Shown here: positions 1-8,059 of the stretch, piece by piece
Position numbering within the stretch: the stretch's first letter is position 1
How the letters are laid out: the number at the start of each line of letters is the position of its first letter
Source: Derxia lacustris
GTDB taxonomy: Bacteria > Pseudomonadota > Gammaproteobacteria > Burkholderiales > Burkholderiaceae_E
Assembly (NCBI RefSeq): GCF_002105195.1
Contig: NZ_MUHU01000002.1
Span: 496,001 to 560,000, forward strand
Length of the DNA stretch: 64,000 bases
Direction: 5' to 3'
The notes under the pieces: model-generated
What the model saw: only the letters and a program-made list of their open reading frames with translations
Database searches by the model: none
What the model was told of the DNA's origin: nothing
Translations under genes and position numbers: made by a program

Positions 1-1
1 C

Positions 2-73
2 GCGCGCATCGAGGACAAGCCGTCGGCTTTCGACATCCTGCGCAGCCTGCGGAGCGACGGTGGCGAGAAGTGA
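2..73 (+). CDS. yceD: YceD/DUF177 protein, C-terminal fragment
   Basis: Only the last 23 codons are in the window, ending in TGA at 71-73; the gene enters from the left edge. The tail reads ...IEDKPSAFDILRSLRSD..., matching the 'F-x-L-x-x-L' ending typical of YceD (DUF177), a protein linked to 23S rRNA and ribosome biogenesis. The call rests mainly on position: yceD almost always lies directly upstream of rpmF and plsX, as here. Confidence 0.7.
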   Translation, partial: ARIEDKPSAFDILRSLRSDGGEK

Positions 74-96
74 CCGTCGCTGGCGCAGTTCAATGC

Positions 97-102
97 TAGA
101 AT
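97..102 (+). promoter_or_regulatory. Candidate -10 box upstream of rpmF
   Basis: TAGAAT at 97-102 is followed by CG, the same arrangement seen upstream of lepA, efp, pgsA, tRNA-Ser and the RpfE-like gene in this window. No good -35 hexamer is visible at 16-18 bases. It would give a leader of about 110 bases for rpmF. Confidence 0.4.
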
Positions 103-216
103 CGACGGTTATCTTTTTCAGAATTCCTGCGCCTTCGTGCAGATGGCCGAAGGGCCGGGAATTCCTGGCGTCGAGCGCAACCGCTTCAACGCCGATCCAT
201 CCGTAGGGAGCTTTTC

Positions 217-393
217 ATGGCCGTTCAGCAAAACAAGAAAACGCCGTCGAAGCGCGGCATGCACCGTTCGCACGACTTTCTGACCAACCCGGCGCTGTCG
301 GTCGATCAGAACACCGGCGAAGTCCATCGTCCGCACCACATCAGCCCCAACGGCCTGTATCGCGGCAAGAAGGTCGTCAAGACGAAGGAATGA
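217..393 (+). CDS. rpmF: 50S ribosomal protein L32
   Basis: This 58-residue protein starts [20 protein letters not shown], the basic opening typical of L32, and carries [15 protein letters not shown] near the end. L32 binds 23S rRNA in the large subunit. The start follows a GGGAG ribosome-binding site at 206-210. It lacks the zinc-ribbon cysteine pairs found in some L32 paralogues, so it is the zinc-independent form. It heads the fatty-acid cluster, with its TGA overlapping the plsX start (ATGATG), the conserved rpmF-plsX arrangement. Confidence 0.95.
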   Translation: MAVQQNKKTPSKRGMHRSHDFLTNPALSVDQNTGEVHRPHHISPNGLYRGKKVVKTKE

Positions 394-1529
394 TGGCCGG
401 TGCCGTCGGCACTGCTCCGCATTCACTTCTCCCCAGACTGCCCTTGGCGATCACACTGGCCGTCGATTGCATGGGCGGCGACCACGGTCTCGTGGTCACG
501 CTGCCCGCAGTCACGCAATTCCTCTCGCGCGAGCCCGAAGCTCGCTTCGTGCTGGTTGGTCAGCAGGCCGCCATCGAGGCGGCGCTGCCCGCCGCCTTGC
601 GCGCCGATCCGCGGATCACGATCCATCACGCGTCGGAAGTCGTGGCGATGGATGACGCGATCGAAGTGGCCCTGCGCCGCAAGCGCGACTCGTCGATGCG
701 CGTTGCCGTCGAACTCGTCAAGAAGGGTGTGGCCGATGCCGCGATCTCGGCGGGCAACACCGGCGCGCTGATGGCGATATCGCGCTATGTGCTCAAGACG
801 CTCGACGGCATTGACCGCCCGGCAATCGCCTCGCTGATGCCGAACGCGATCGGTGGCGCGACCACGGTGCTCGATCTGGGCGCCAACGTCGATTGCACCG
901 CCGAGCATCTGCTCCAGTTCGGGATCATGGGTTCCGCACTGGTTTCCACGCTCGAAGGCAAGGCAAGGCCGACCGTCGGCCTGCTCAACATCGGCGAAGA
1001 GGTCATCAAGGGCAATGACGTGGTCAAGCAGGCCGCCGAATTGCTGCGCGCCTCGAACCTGAATTTCTTCGGCAATGTCGAGGGCAACGACATCTTCACG
1101 GGCCGCACAGACGTCATCGTCTGCGACGGCTTCGTGGGCAATGTCGCGCTCAAGACCAGCGAAGGTCTGGCCCAGATGATCGGCGCCTTCATCCGCGAGG
1201 AGTTCACGCGCACGCTGGGCTCCAAGCTGGTGGCGCTGCTGGCCAAGCCGATTCTTTCGCGCTTCAAGAAGCGGGTCGATCACCGCCGCTACAACGGTGC
1301 GGCACTGCTCGGCCTGCGCGGCGTGGTCATCAAGAGCCACGGTTCGGCCGATGCGTTTGCCTTCGGCTGGGCGCTCAAGCGCGGTTTCGATGCCGCGCGC
1401 GGCAAGCTGCTCGAAGGCGTGGCCGACGAACTGGCCAGTTACCGCGCGGCCCATCCCGACGCAACCGCGCCGGCAGCCGTCGTGCTGCCGCCTGCCGATC
1501 CGGCTTCCTCGCACTCCGCCGCCGTCTGA
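390..1529 (+). CDS. plsX: Phosphate acyltransferase PlsX
   Basis: PlsX converts acyl-ACP and phosphate to acyl-phosphate, the donor for PlsY at the start of membrane phospholipid synthesis. The signature [10 protein letters not shown] lies at residues 24-33, and later motifs ([30 protein letters not shown]) fit the family. The reading frame is open from ATG at 390, which overlaps the rpmF stop, and gives 379 residues; this leaves about 20 residues before the usual N-terminus. TTG at 444 would give a more typical length but has no evident ribosome-binding site. The C-terminal 25 residues are Ala/Pro-rich and not conserved. fabH follows after 25 bases. Confidence 0.93.
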   Translation: MMAGAVGTAPHSLLPRLPLAITLAVDCMGGDHGLVVTLPAVTQFLSREPEARFVLVGQQAAIEAALPAALRADPRITIHHASEVVAMDDAIEVALRRKRDSSMRVAVELVKKGVADAAISAGNTGALMAISRYVLKTLDGIDRPAIASLMPNAIGGATTVLDLGANVDCTAEHLLQFGIMGSALVSTLEGKARPTVGLLNIGEEVIKGNDVVKQAAELLRASNLNFFGNVEGNDIFTGRTDVIVCDGFVGNVALKTSEGLAQMIGAFIREEFTRTLGSKLVALLAKPILSRFKKRVDHRRYNGAALLGLRGVVIKSHGSADAFAFGWALKRGFDAARGKLLEGVADELASYRAAHPDATAPAAVVLPPADPASSHSAAV

Positions 1530-1554
1530 CGGTCCGGCGCCAACGACAACGACG

Positions 1555-2529
1555 ATGAGCTTCACACGCATTGTGGGTACCGGCAGCGCCTTGCCCAGGC
1601 GCTGCGTGACGAACGAGCAGCTCGCGGCCGAACTCGCGACGCGCGGCATCGAGACTTCCGACGCCTGGATCGGCGAGCGCACCGGCATTCGCCAGCGCTA
1701 TCTGGCCGAGCCCGATGAATCGAGTTCGACGCTGGCCATCGCCGCAGCGCGCAAGGCGCTCGAAGCGGCCGGCCGCGAGCCGGGCGACATCGACCTGATC
1801 GTGCTGGCCACGTCCACGCCCGACATGATCTTTCCGAGCACGGCCTGCATCGTGCAGGCGGCGCTCGGCATCAAGGGTGGTCCGGCCTTCGACGTGCAGG
1901 CGGTGTGCAGCGGCTTCGTCTACGGGCTGGCGACGGCCGATGCGCTGATCCGCACTGGCACCTACAAGCGCGCGCTGGTCATCGGCGCCGAAGTGTTCTC
2001 GCGCATCCTCGACTGGAACGACCGCACGACCTGCGTGCTGTTCGGCGACGGCGCGGGCGCGGTGGTGCTCGAAGCGGCCGAGGCGCCGGGCGTGCGCGCC
2101 ACGCGACTGCATGCCGACGGCTCCTACGCCAAGATCCTCTGCACCGCCGGCGGCGTGTCGAACGGCGCGGTCACCGGCGACCCCTTCCTGCGCATGGAAG
2201 GCCAGGCGGTGTTCAAGCTGGCGGTCGGCGTGCTGGAACAGAACGCGCGCGAGCTGCTCGACATGGCCGGCCTGACCGCCGACCAGCTCGACTGGACCAT
2301 TCCGCATCAGGCCAATCTGCGCATCCTGCATGCGACGGCCAAGCGCCTCGGCCTGCCGCTCGACAAGCTCATCGTCACGGTGGACAAGCACGGCAATACT
2401 TCGGCCGCGTCGGTGCCGCTGGCGCTCGACGTGGCGGTGCGCGACGGCCGCATCAAGCCGGGCCACAACGTGCTGCTGCAAGGCGTGGGCGGCGGCTTCA
2501 CCTGGGGCGGCGCGATCGTCAGCTTCTGA
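1555..2529 (+). CDS. fabH: 3-oxoacyl-ACP synthase III (KAS III)
   Basis: FabH starts fatty-acid synthesis by condensing acetyl-CoA with malonyl-ACP. The 324-residue protein begins [16 protein letters not shown] and has the Cys-His-Asn triad: Cys118 in [10 protein letters not shown], His in HQANLRI and Asn in GNTSAASVP. The C-terminal [11 protein letters not shown] is diagnostic. An upstream in-frame extension reaches 1297 inside plsX, but ATG 1555 matches the family start. It is co-directional with plsX (25-base gap) and fabD (30-base gap), suggesting one transcript. Confidence 0.97.
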   Translation: MSFTRIVGTGSALPRRCVTNEQLAAELATRGIETSDAWIGERTGIRQRYLAEPDESSSTLAIAAARKALEAAGREPGDIDLIVLATSTPDMIFPSTACIVQAALGIKGGPAFDVQAVCSGFVYGLATADALIRTGTYKRALVIGAEVFSRILDWNDRTTCVLFGDGAGAVVLEAAEAPGVRATRLHADGSYAKILCTAGGVSNGAVTGDPFLRMEGQAVFKLAVGVLEQNARELLDMAGLTADQLDWTIPHQANLRILHATAKRLGLPLDKLIVTVDKHGNTSAASVPLALDVAVRDGRIKPGHNVLLQGVGGGFTWGGAIVSF

Positions 2530-2559
2530 CCGCGACCCCTTCGTCACAGGACACATCCC

Positions 2560-3489
2560 ATGAAACTCGCCTTCGTGTTTCCCGGCCAGGGCTCGCAGAG
2601 CGTCGGCATGTTCAACGGCTTCGCCGGCAATGCCGTGGTCGAGGCCGCCATCGCCGAAGCCTCGCAGGCGGTCGGCGTCGATCTCTGGAAGCTCGCGGCC
2701 GACGGCCCGGCCGAGGACCTGAATCTCACGACCAATACCCAGCCGATCATGCTGGCCGGTTCGGTCGCCTTCTTCCGCGCCTGGATCGCGGCGGGCGGCG
2801 CGGCGCCGGAAGTGGTGGCCGGTCACAGCCTTGGCGAGTACTCGGCGCTGGTCGCGGCCGGTTCGCTGACGCTGGCGCAAGGCGCGGCGCTGGTGCGCTT
2901 TCGCGCCGAGGCGATGCAGACGGCAGTGCCGGTCGGCGTCGGCGCGATGGCCGCGATCCTCGGCCTCGACGGCGCCAGGGTTGCCGAGGTCTGCGCCCAG
3001 TCGGCCGAGGGTGAAGTGGTCGAGGCGGTCAATTTCAACGACACGGCCCAGACCGTGATCGCCGGCCACAAGGCGGCGGTCGAGCGCGCCTGCGTGGCGG
3101 CCAAGGCAGCCGGCGCCAAGCGCGCGCTGCCGCTGCCGGTGTCGGCGCCGTTCCATTCCAGCCTGATGAAGCCGGCCGCCGAGCGGCTGGCCGGGCGTCT
3201 GGCCGAAGAGAACTTCGCCGCGCTCAACGCCGCGCTGGTCAACAACATCGATGTCGCGGTCGAGACCGACGCCGCCCGCATCAAGGATGCGCTGGTGCGC
3301 CAGGCTGCCGGCCCGGTGCGCTGGGTCGAGACCATCAAGCAGTTCGAGACGCTCGGCGTGACCCATGTGGTCGAGTGCGGTCCGGGCAAGGTGCTGGCCG
3401 GCCTGGTCAAGCGCATCGCGCCGGGCCTGCAAACCTTCAACATCTTCGACGCCGCCTCGCTCGACGCGACGCGCGCCGCCCTCGCCTGA
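2560..3489 (+). CDS. fabD: Malonyl-CoA:ACP transacylase
   Basis: FabD loads malonyl units from CoA onto acyl carrier protein, feeding the elongation cycle. The 309-residue product opens MKLAFVFPGQGSQSVGM and carries the nucleophile elbow GHSLGEYSALVA with Ser90. The catalytic His lies in SAPFHSSLM, and the C-terminal ECGPGKVLAGL is typical. Length is normal. The gene lies between fabH and fabG, 14 bases ahead of the latter, in the standard fab order. Confidence 0.97.
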   Translation: MKLAFVFPGQGSQSVGMFNGFAGNAVVEAAIAEASQAVGVDLWKLAADGPAEDLNLTTNTQPIMLAGSVAFFRAWIAAGGAAPEVVAGHSLGEYSALVAAGSLTLAQGAALVRFRAEAMQTAVPVGVGAMAAILGLDGARVAEVCAQSAEGEVVEAVNFNDTAQTVIAGHKAAVERACVAAKAAGAKRALPLPVSAPFHSSLMKPAAERLAGRLAEENFAALNAALVNNIDVAVETDAARIKDALVRQAAGPVRWVETIKQFETLGVTHVVECGPGKVLAGLVKRIAPGLQTFNIFDAASLDATRAALA

Positions 3490-3503
3490 GACAGGACAAC
3501 GCC

Positions 3504-4268
3504 ATGACCATCGAGAACCGTTCCTCGCTCGCGGGCCAGATCGCCCTCGTCACCGGCGCCTCGCGCGGCCTCGGCCGCTCGATCGCGCTCGAACTCGCGC
3601 GCCTGGGCGCCGTTGTCGTCGGCACCGCCACGTCGGAATCGGGCGCTGCCGGCATCTCGGCCGCGCTTGGCGAGGCGGGCGCCGCTGCCGGCTCCAAGGG
3701 CGTGGTGCTCGACGTGAACGATGGCGCCAAGTCGCAGGCGCTGGTCGACGAGATCGTCGCCTCGCTCGGCGCGCTGAACGTGCTGGTCAACAACGCCGGC
3801 ATCACGCGCGACACGCTCGCCATGCGCATGAAGGACGACGACTGGGACGCCGTCATCGATACCAATCTCAAGGCCGTGTTCCGCCTCGCGCGCGCCGCCC
3901 TCAAGCCGATGATGAAGCAGCGTCAGGGCCGCATCATCAGCATCACCTCGGTGGTCGGCGAGTCGGGCAATCCGGGGCAGGCCAACTACGCCGCCGCCAA
4001 GGCCGGCGTGGCCGGTCTGTCGCGCGCACTGGCGCGTGAAGTCGGCAGCCGCGGCATCACCGTGAACTGCGTGGCGCCCGGCTTCATCGCTACCGACATG
4101 ACCAAGGATCTGGGCGAGAAGCAGACCGCTGCGCTGCTCGGCCAGATTCCGCTCGGCCGACTCGGCCAGCCCGAAGACATCGCCGCCGCCGTCGCCTTCC
4201 TGGCCTCGCCGGCAGCCGCCTACATCACCGGTACGACGCTGCATGTGAATGGCGGCATGTACATGTGA
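3504..4268 (+). CDS. fabG: 3-oxoacyl-ACP reductase
   Basis: FabG reduces 3-oxoacyl-ACP with NADPH. This is a 254-residue short-chain dehydrogenase with the cofactor motif TGASRGLGRS, NNAGITRD, and the Ser-Tyr-Lys triad in ITSVVGESGN...NYAAAKAG. ATG 3504 is chosen because it places the Rossmann start at the usual position; a longer in-frame opening overlaps fabD and is not conserved. The protein has a slightly long N-terminus (MTIENRSSLAGQ) before the beta-alpha-beta fold. A gap of 141 bases with its own promoter separates it from acpP. Confidence 0.97.
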   Translation: MTIENRSSLAGQIALVTGASRGLGRSIALELARLGAVVVGTATSESGAAGISAALGEAGAAAGSKGVVLDVNDGAKSQALVDEIVASLGALNVLVNNAGITRDTLAMRMKDDDWDAVIDTNLKAVFRLARAALKPMMKQRQGRIISITSVVGESGNPGQANYAAAKAGVAGLSRALAREVGSRGITVNCVAPGFIATDMTKDLGEKQTAALLGQIPLGRLGQPEDIAAAVAFLASPAAAYITGTTLHVNGGMYM

Positions 4269-4282
4269 GCGTGTCGTAGCCG

Positions 4283-4309
4283 GTGACACGCGACGCAGAC
4301 TGTTAAAAT
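4283..4309 (+). promoter_or_regulatory. Candidate promoter for acpP
   Basis: GTGACA at 4283-4288 and TAAAAT at 4304-4309 are separated by 15 bases, slightly short for sigma-70. The -10 is followed by CCG, as at other promoters here. The leader would be about 95 bases. A separate acpP promoter inside fab clusters is common because ACP is needed in large amounts. Confidence 0.45.
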
Positions 4310-4409
4310 CCGGCGGTTAGATTTGGCTCGCATTTCCCGGGGATTTCCCCCTGCAAGCCGTACTGCAAGCACCGTTTCAGGTCTTGCCGTTCCACATTCA
4401 GGAGAGCAA

Positions 4410-4646
4410 ATGGACGACATCGAAATCCGCGTCAAGAAGATCGTGGCTGAACAACTCGGCGTTGCCGAAGCGGACATCAAGAACGAATCGATCTTCGTCG
4501 ACGACCTCGGTGCTGATTCGCTCGATACGGTTGAACTCGTGATGGCCCTCGAAGACGCCTTCGAAACCGAAATTCCCGACGAAGAAGCCGAGAAGATCAC
4601 CACCGTTCAGCAAGCCATCGACTACGTCCGCGCTGCCAAGCAGTAA
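4410..4646 (+). CDS. acpP: Acyl carrier protein
   Basis: This 78-residue acidic protein carries growing acyl chains on a 4'-phosphopantetheine attached to Ser37 in the [12 protein letters not shown] motif. It opens [18 protein letters not shown]. The ATG at 4410 follows an AGGAG site at 4400-4404 with good spacing. Flanking gaps (141 and 162 bases) and a likely dedicated promoter suggest expression separate from fabG. The modifying enzyme AcpS, which often sits between pdxJ and nagZ, is not encoded in this window. Confidence 0.98.
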   Translation: MDDIEIRVKKIVAEQLGVAEADIKNESIFVDDLGADSLDTVELVMALEDAFETEIPDEEAEKITTVQQAIDYVRAAKQ

Positions 4647-4808
4647 TCAGCGGACTGTTCCGCGCGGCAGTGCCGGCCGCGCCAGGGCGCCCCAGTGGCA
4701 ACCCGATGCGCACCGGCCGCCGTCCGACCATCCTCCGGTCCGACGGCAGCGCGCGATCCCGCCGCACCGCCCGGTGCCGGCGTTCTCCCTAGTTCTCCCA
4801 AGCCCAGC

Positions 4809-6041
4809 ATGTCTCGACGCCGTGTAGTAGTCACAGGCCTCGGCCTCATCTCCCCGGTCGGCAATACGGTTGCCGAGGCGTGGACGAATCTCGTTGCCGG
4901 CCAGTCCGGCATCGTGCCGATCACCAAGTTCGATGCCACCAACTTCTCGACCCGGTTCGCCGGCGAGGTGAAGAACTTCGAGCTCGAACGCTATGTGCCC
5001 GCCAAGGAAGGCCGGCACATGGATACCTTCATCCATTACGGCATGGCGGCCGGCATCCAGGCCTTCCAGGATTCCGGTCTGGTCGTGACCGAGGAAAACG
5101 CCGAGCGCATCGGCGTGGTCGTGGGCTCGGGCATCGGCGGTCTGCCGCTGATCGAGGACACGCATGCCGACCTCGTCAACAAGGGACCGCGCCGCATCTC
5201 GCCGTTCTTCGTGCCGGGCTCGATCATCAACATGATCTCTGGGCATCTGAGCATCCGTTTCGGGCTCAAGGGTCCGAACATCGCGATCGTCACCGCCTGC
5301 ACCACCGGCCTGCATTGCATCGGCGAGGCCTCGCGGATGATCGAGTACGGCGATGCCGACGTGATGATCGCCGGCGGCGCCGAGGCCACGGTGTCGCCGC
5401 TCGGCATCGGCGGCTTCGCGGCGGCGCGTGCGCTGTCGCAGCGCAACGACGATCCGGCGACCGCCTCGCGCCCCTGGGACAAGGACCGCGACGGCTTCGT
5501 GCTGGGCGAGGGCAGCGGCGTGATGGTGATCGAGGAGTACGAGCATGCGAAGGCGCGTGGCGCCCGCATCTATGCCGAGATCGGCGGCTACGGCCGCAGC
5601 GCCGACGCCTATCACATGACGGCGCCCAACACCGATGGCCCGCGCCGCGCGATGGTCAATGCGCTGCGCAATGCCGGGCTCAATCCGGATGCGGTGCAGT
5701 TCGTCAATGCGCACGGCACCTCGACCCCCCTCGGCGACATCAACGAGACGCAGGCGATCAAGCAGGCGTTCGGCGATCACGCCAAGTCGCTGGTGGTCAA
5801 TTCCACCAAGTCGATGACCGGGCATCTGCTCGGCGGCGCAGGCGGGCTGGAGTCGGTGTTCACGGTGCTGGCCATCCACAACCAAGTGGTGCCGCCGACC
5901 ATCAACATCTTCAATCAGGATCCGGAATGCGATCTTGATTACTGCGCCAACACCGCGCGCGATGTCCGCATCGACGCGGCGCTGAAGAACAACTTCGGCT
6001 TTGGCGGAACCAACGGTTCGCTGATCTTCAAGCGCATCTGA
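4809..6041 (+). CDS. fabF: 3-oxoacyl-ACP synthase II (KAS II)
   Basis: FabF elongates acyl-ACP chains by decarboxylative condensation with malonyl-ACP. The 410-residue protein starts [19 protein letters not shown] and shows the Cys-His-His active site: Cys in [13 protein letters not shown], His in [11 protein letters not shown] and His in [11 protein letters not shown]. The C-terminus [17 protein letters not shown] is typical. ATG 4809 is preferred to an upstream in-frame opening because it matches the family. The stop is only 3 bases ahead of the next small gene, indicating co-transcription. Confidence 0.97.
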   Translation: MSRRRVVVTGLGLISPVGNTVAEAWTNLVAGQSGIVPITKFDATNFSTRFAGEVKNFELERYVPAKEGRHMDTFIHYGMAAGIQAFQDSGLVVTEENAERIGVVVGSGIGGLPLIEDTHADLVNKGPRRISPFFVPGSIINMISGHLSIRFGLKGPNIAIVTACTTGLHCIGEASRMIEYGDADVMIAGGAEATVSPLGIGGFAAARALSQRNDDPATASRPWDKDRDGFVLGEGSGVMVIEEYEHAKARGARIYAEIGGYGRSADAYHMTAPNTDGPRRAMVNALRNAGLNPDAVQFVNAHGTSTPLGDINETQAIKQAFGDHAKSLVVNSTKSMTGHLLGGAGGLESVFTVLAIHNQVVPPTINIFNQDPECDLDYCANTARDVRIDAALKNNFGFGGTNGSLIFKRI

Positions 6042-6044
6042 CCG

Positions 6045-6500
6045 ATGACGCGGCGGCCCTGGCCCGAACCGTTCGAGTTCGTGGCCGGGCCGCCCCTGCG
6101 CCTGCATCGGCTGGCGCAGGTCTTCCTGCTGGCGGCGGTTCTCGTCGCCGGTCTTGCCGGGCTCCACTACCTTCGCATCGCCGGCGCCGACGCGCGTTTC
6201 TGGCGCGTGCAGGCCGCGATGGGGCTCGCACTTTCCCTCGCATTGCATTCTCGCCGCCGGCGCCGCACCGCCAGCCTGCACATCGCCGTGGGTGTCGACG
6301 GCCTGCTGCGCATCGACGGCGTCGCCGTGCTGCCGGCTGCCGCGCCGCTTGCCTGCGGCCGCTGGCTCTGGTTGGCGCTGCATCCGGTCGACGTTCCTGC
6401 CCGGCGCGTCCATCACATCCTTGAATTCGACTCGGCGGCCGACACCCGTCAGGCCCGGTTGCGACGCTGGATGTGCTGGGCGCTGCCGCCTGGACACTGA
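6045..6500 (+). CDS. Small membrane protein of unknown function (YgfX-like position)
   Basis: The predicted 151-residue protein starts 3 bases after fabF. It has two hydrophobic segments near residues 23-45 and 54-68 (RLAQVFLLAAVLVAGLAG... and MGLALSLAL), a short Arg-rich loop, then a hydrophilic domain with LHIAVGVDGLLRIDG and a Trp-rich WLWLALHP. This resembles the two-helix plus beta-rich layout of YgfX-type proteins, and genes of that sort often lie next to rpoE in betaproteobacteria, but no family signature is certain. Reality is supported by the close spacing and high third-position G+C. Confidence 0.65.
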   Translation: MTRRPWPEPFEFVAGPPLRLHRLAQVFLLAAVLVAGLAGLHYLRIAGADARFWRVQAAMGLALSLALHSRRRRRTASLHIAVGVDGLLRIDGVAVLPAAAPLACGRWLWLALHPVDVPARRVHHILEFDSAADTRQARLRRWMCWALPPGH

Positions 6501-6503
6501 CCA

Positions 6504-6599
6504 TATTTGTTCAGGACGAATGTGCATTTGTCCGCCTGTGTTCCGTTGTAACCGCCTATTTGTCCAGGACAGAACTGATCTAGACTCCAGCCTTCACGA
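6504..6599 (+). promoter_or_regulatory. rpoE upstream region: repeated TATTTGTYCAGGAC and candidate sigma-E promoter
   Basis: Two near-identical 14-mers, TATTTGTTCAGGAC (6504-6517) and TATTTGTCCAGGAC (6557-6570), start 53 bases apart, with a weaker copy (CATTTGTCC) from 6525. The second contains the palindrome TGTCC-A-GGACA. Just downstream, GAACTG (6572-6577) and TCACGA (6594-6599) are spaced by 16 bases and resemble a sigma-E type promoter (GAACTT...TCTGA), which would allow autoregulation. The repeats are exact observations; the promoter call is tentative. Confidence 0.4.
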
Positions 6600-6619
6600 C
6601 TGGAAACGGGTTGGCTGTG

Positions 6620-7396
6620 ATGACTGCGAAGATCGCTCCGATGTTCGACCAAGGCCTGGGGCAGGCATTGCCATGCTGGACGACGCGGGAGCCGGCAGTC
6701 GTCGCGCCACGCGAGGTCGAGGCCGATCCGGCGGCCGATGTCGACGAAGCCATGCTGGCCGAGGCTGTCGCCGCGCTGCCCGGCGCGGTCGTCCACAGCA
6801 GCGAGCGCGCGGCCGACCAGTTGCTGGTCGAGCGGGTTCAGGCCGGCGACAAGCGCGCATTCGAGCTGCTGGTGGTGAAGTACCAGCGCAAGGTGAACCG
6901 GCTGCTGAGCCGCTTCGTGCGCGATCCGGTCGAGATCGAGGACATCACGCAGGAGGCTTTCATCAAGGCCTATCGCGCGCTGCCCCGGTTTCGCGGCGAC
7001 GCGGCCTTCTACACCTGGCTGTACCGGATTGCGGTCAACACCGCCAAGAACTTTCTGGTGGCGCAGGGCCGGCGTGCCATGACCATGGCCGACAGCAGCG
7101 TCGAAGAAGCTGAAACTTTCGAGGACGCGAGCCAACTAAGAGAGACCGCGACGCCCGAGGCTGAGCTGATGAGCAAGCAGATCGCCGAAACGGTGAATCA
7201 GGCCATGCTCGATCTGCCCGAGGATCTGCGCACCGCGATCACGCTGCGCGAGATCGACGGGCTCAGCTACGAGGAGATCGCGCAGTCGATGGGCTGCCCG
7301 ATCGGCACGGTACGCTCGCGCATCTTCCGCGCCCGCGACGCGATTGCCGCGCGTCTGCGCCCCCTGCTCGACACTTCCAAGGAGAAACGCTGGTGA
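6620..7396 (+). CDS. rpoE: ECF sigma factor RpoE (AlgU/sigma-E type)
   Basis: This extracytoplasmic-function sigma factor directs RNA polymerase to envelope-stress promoters. Region 2 is seen in RAFELLVVKYQRKVNRLLSRF...DITQEAFIKAYRALPRF and YTWLYRIAVNTAKNFL; region 4 in LREIDGLSYEEIAQSMGCPIGTVRSRIFRARDAI. With ATG 6620 the protein is 258 residues, roughly 60 longer than usual at the N-terminus; the conserved part begins at ADQLLVERVQAGDKRAF. ATG at 6752 is an alternative, but without a clear ribosome-binding site. The stop overlaps the rseA start (GTGA), so the two are translationally coupled. Confidence 0.93.
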   Translation: MTAKIAPMFDQGLGQALPCWTTREPAVVAPREVEADPAADVDEAMLAEAVAALPGAVVHSSERAADQLLVERVQAGDKRAFELLVVKYQRKVNRLLSRFVRDPVEIEDITQEAFIKAYRALPRFRGDAAFYTWLYRIAVNTAKNFLVAQGRRAMTMADSSVEEAETFEDASQLRETATPEAELMSKQIAETVNQAMLDLPEDLRTAITLREIDGLSYEEIAQSMGCPIGTVRSRIFRARDAIAARLRPLLDTSKEKRW

Positions 7397-7950
7397 AGCC
7401 ATCCGGTATCGATCGCGAGGACGACGAACTGCTGTCGGCCTTCATCGATGCCGAGTTGCCCGCCAGCGAGGTCGAGCGTCTGCTCGACCGGCTCAGCTCG
7501 GAAGAAGACCTGCGTGCGCGTTGGCTAGAGCTGATGCAATGCCGCGAGGCCTTGCAAGGCAATCCCGCGCCTGACGTCGACGACATGGCGGCGGCGCGGG
7601 CGGTCATGCAGCGCATCGACCGGCTGGAGCCGTCTGCCCAACCGCCGGCGCCTGCCGCGCGCCGCCTGTGCAATTCGCGCGCGCCGCTGCTGGCCGCGCT
7701 GAGTCTGGTGCTCGCGGCAATCGGTGGGGTGCTGGTGTTTCTGGCGCAGTCCGAACGCTCGGTGCTGGCCGGCGCGGCAAGGCAGCTGGATAGGCCGACG
7801 GGCGCTGCCGGCCTGGCGGCAGGGCCGCCGCGCGGCATCGCGCCGGTCATGCTGATTGCCGACAATCCGGCGCTGCCGGCGGCGCTGTCGCCGCATCCGG
7901 CGGCCCTCGACGATCCGGCGCCGATGCAGGATCGGCCCGCGCACCGATGA
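7393..7950 (+). CDS. rseA: Anti-sigma-E factor RseA
   Basis: RseA is a single-pass inner-membrane protein that holds RpoE inactive until regulated proteolysis. The N-terminal cytoplasmic domain [25 protein letters not shown] fits the anti-sigma fold, and one membrane helix lies near residues 97-114 ([18 protein letters not shown]). The periplasmic tail is short, about 70 residues and Ala/Pro-rich. GTG 7393 overlaps the rpoE stop by 4 bases. The usual downstream partners rseB and degP/mucD are missing: lepA follows directly. Confidence 0.88.
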   Translation: MKPSGIDREDDELLSAFIDAELPASEVERLLDRLSSEEDLRARWLELMQCREALQGNPAPDVDDMAAARAVMQRIDRLEPSAQPPAPAARRLCNSRAPLLAALSLVLAAIGGVLVFLAQSERSVLAGAARQLDRPTGAAGLAAGPPRGIAPVMLIADNPALPAALSPHPAALDDPAPMQDRPAHR

Positions 7951-8006
7951 CCGGCTTGCGCTGCCTCGCCCGGCCGGCGGTGCCGTTCGGCGCAGAGGCC
8001 ATCGGC

Positions 8007-8012
8007 TAGAAT
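8007..8012 (+). promoter_or_regulatory. Candidate -10 box for lepA operon
   Basis: TAGAAT at 8007-8012 followed by CGCG matches the -10 found at the pgsA and tRNA-Ser promoters. The -35 region is not clear. The expected leader to lepA is about 40 bases. It would uncouple lepA-lepB-rnc-era-recO-pdxJ from rpoE-rseA. Confidence 0.4.
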
Positions 8013-8059
8013 CGCGGGTTGTCTCCGCGCCCGTCGGAGCGCCCAATCCGCGAGTCTCG

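Noticed and set aside
4647..6527. 626-codon minus-strand open frame opposite fabF
   Set aside because: Antisense to a highly conserved gene; low-complexity Arg/His-rich translation without motifs, a by-product of high G+C.
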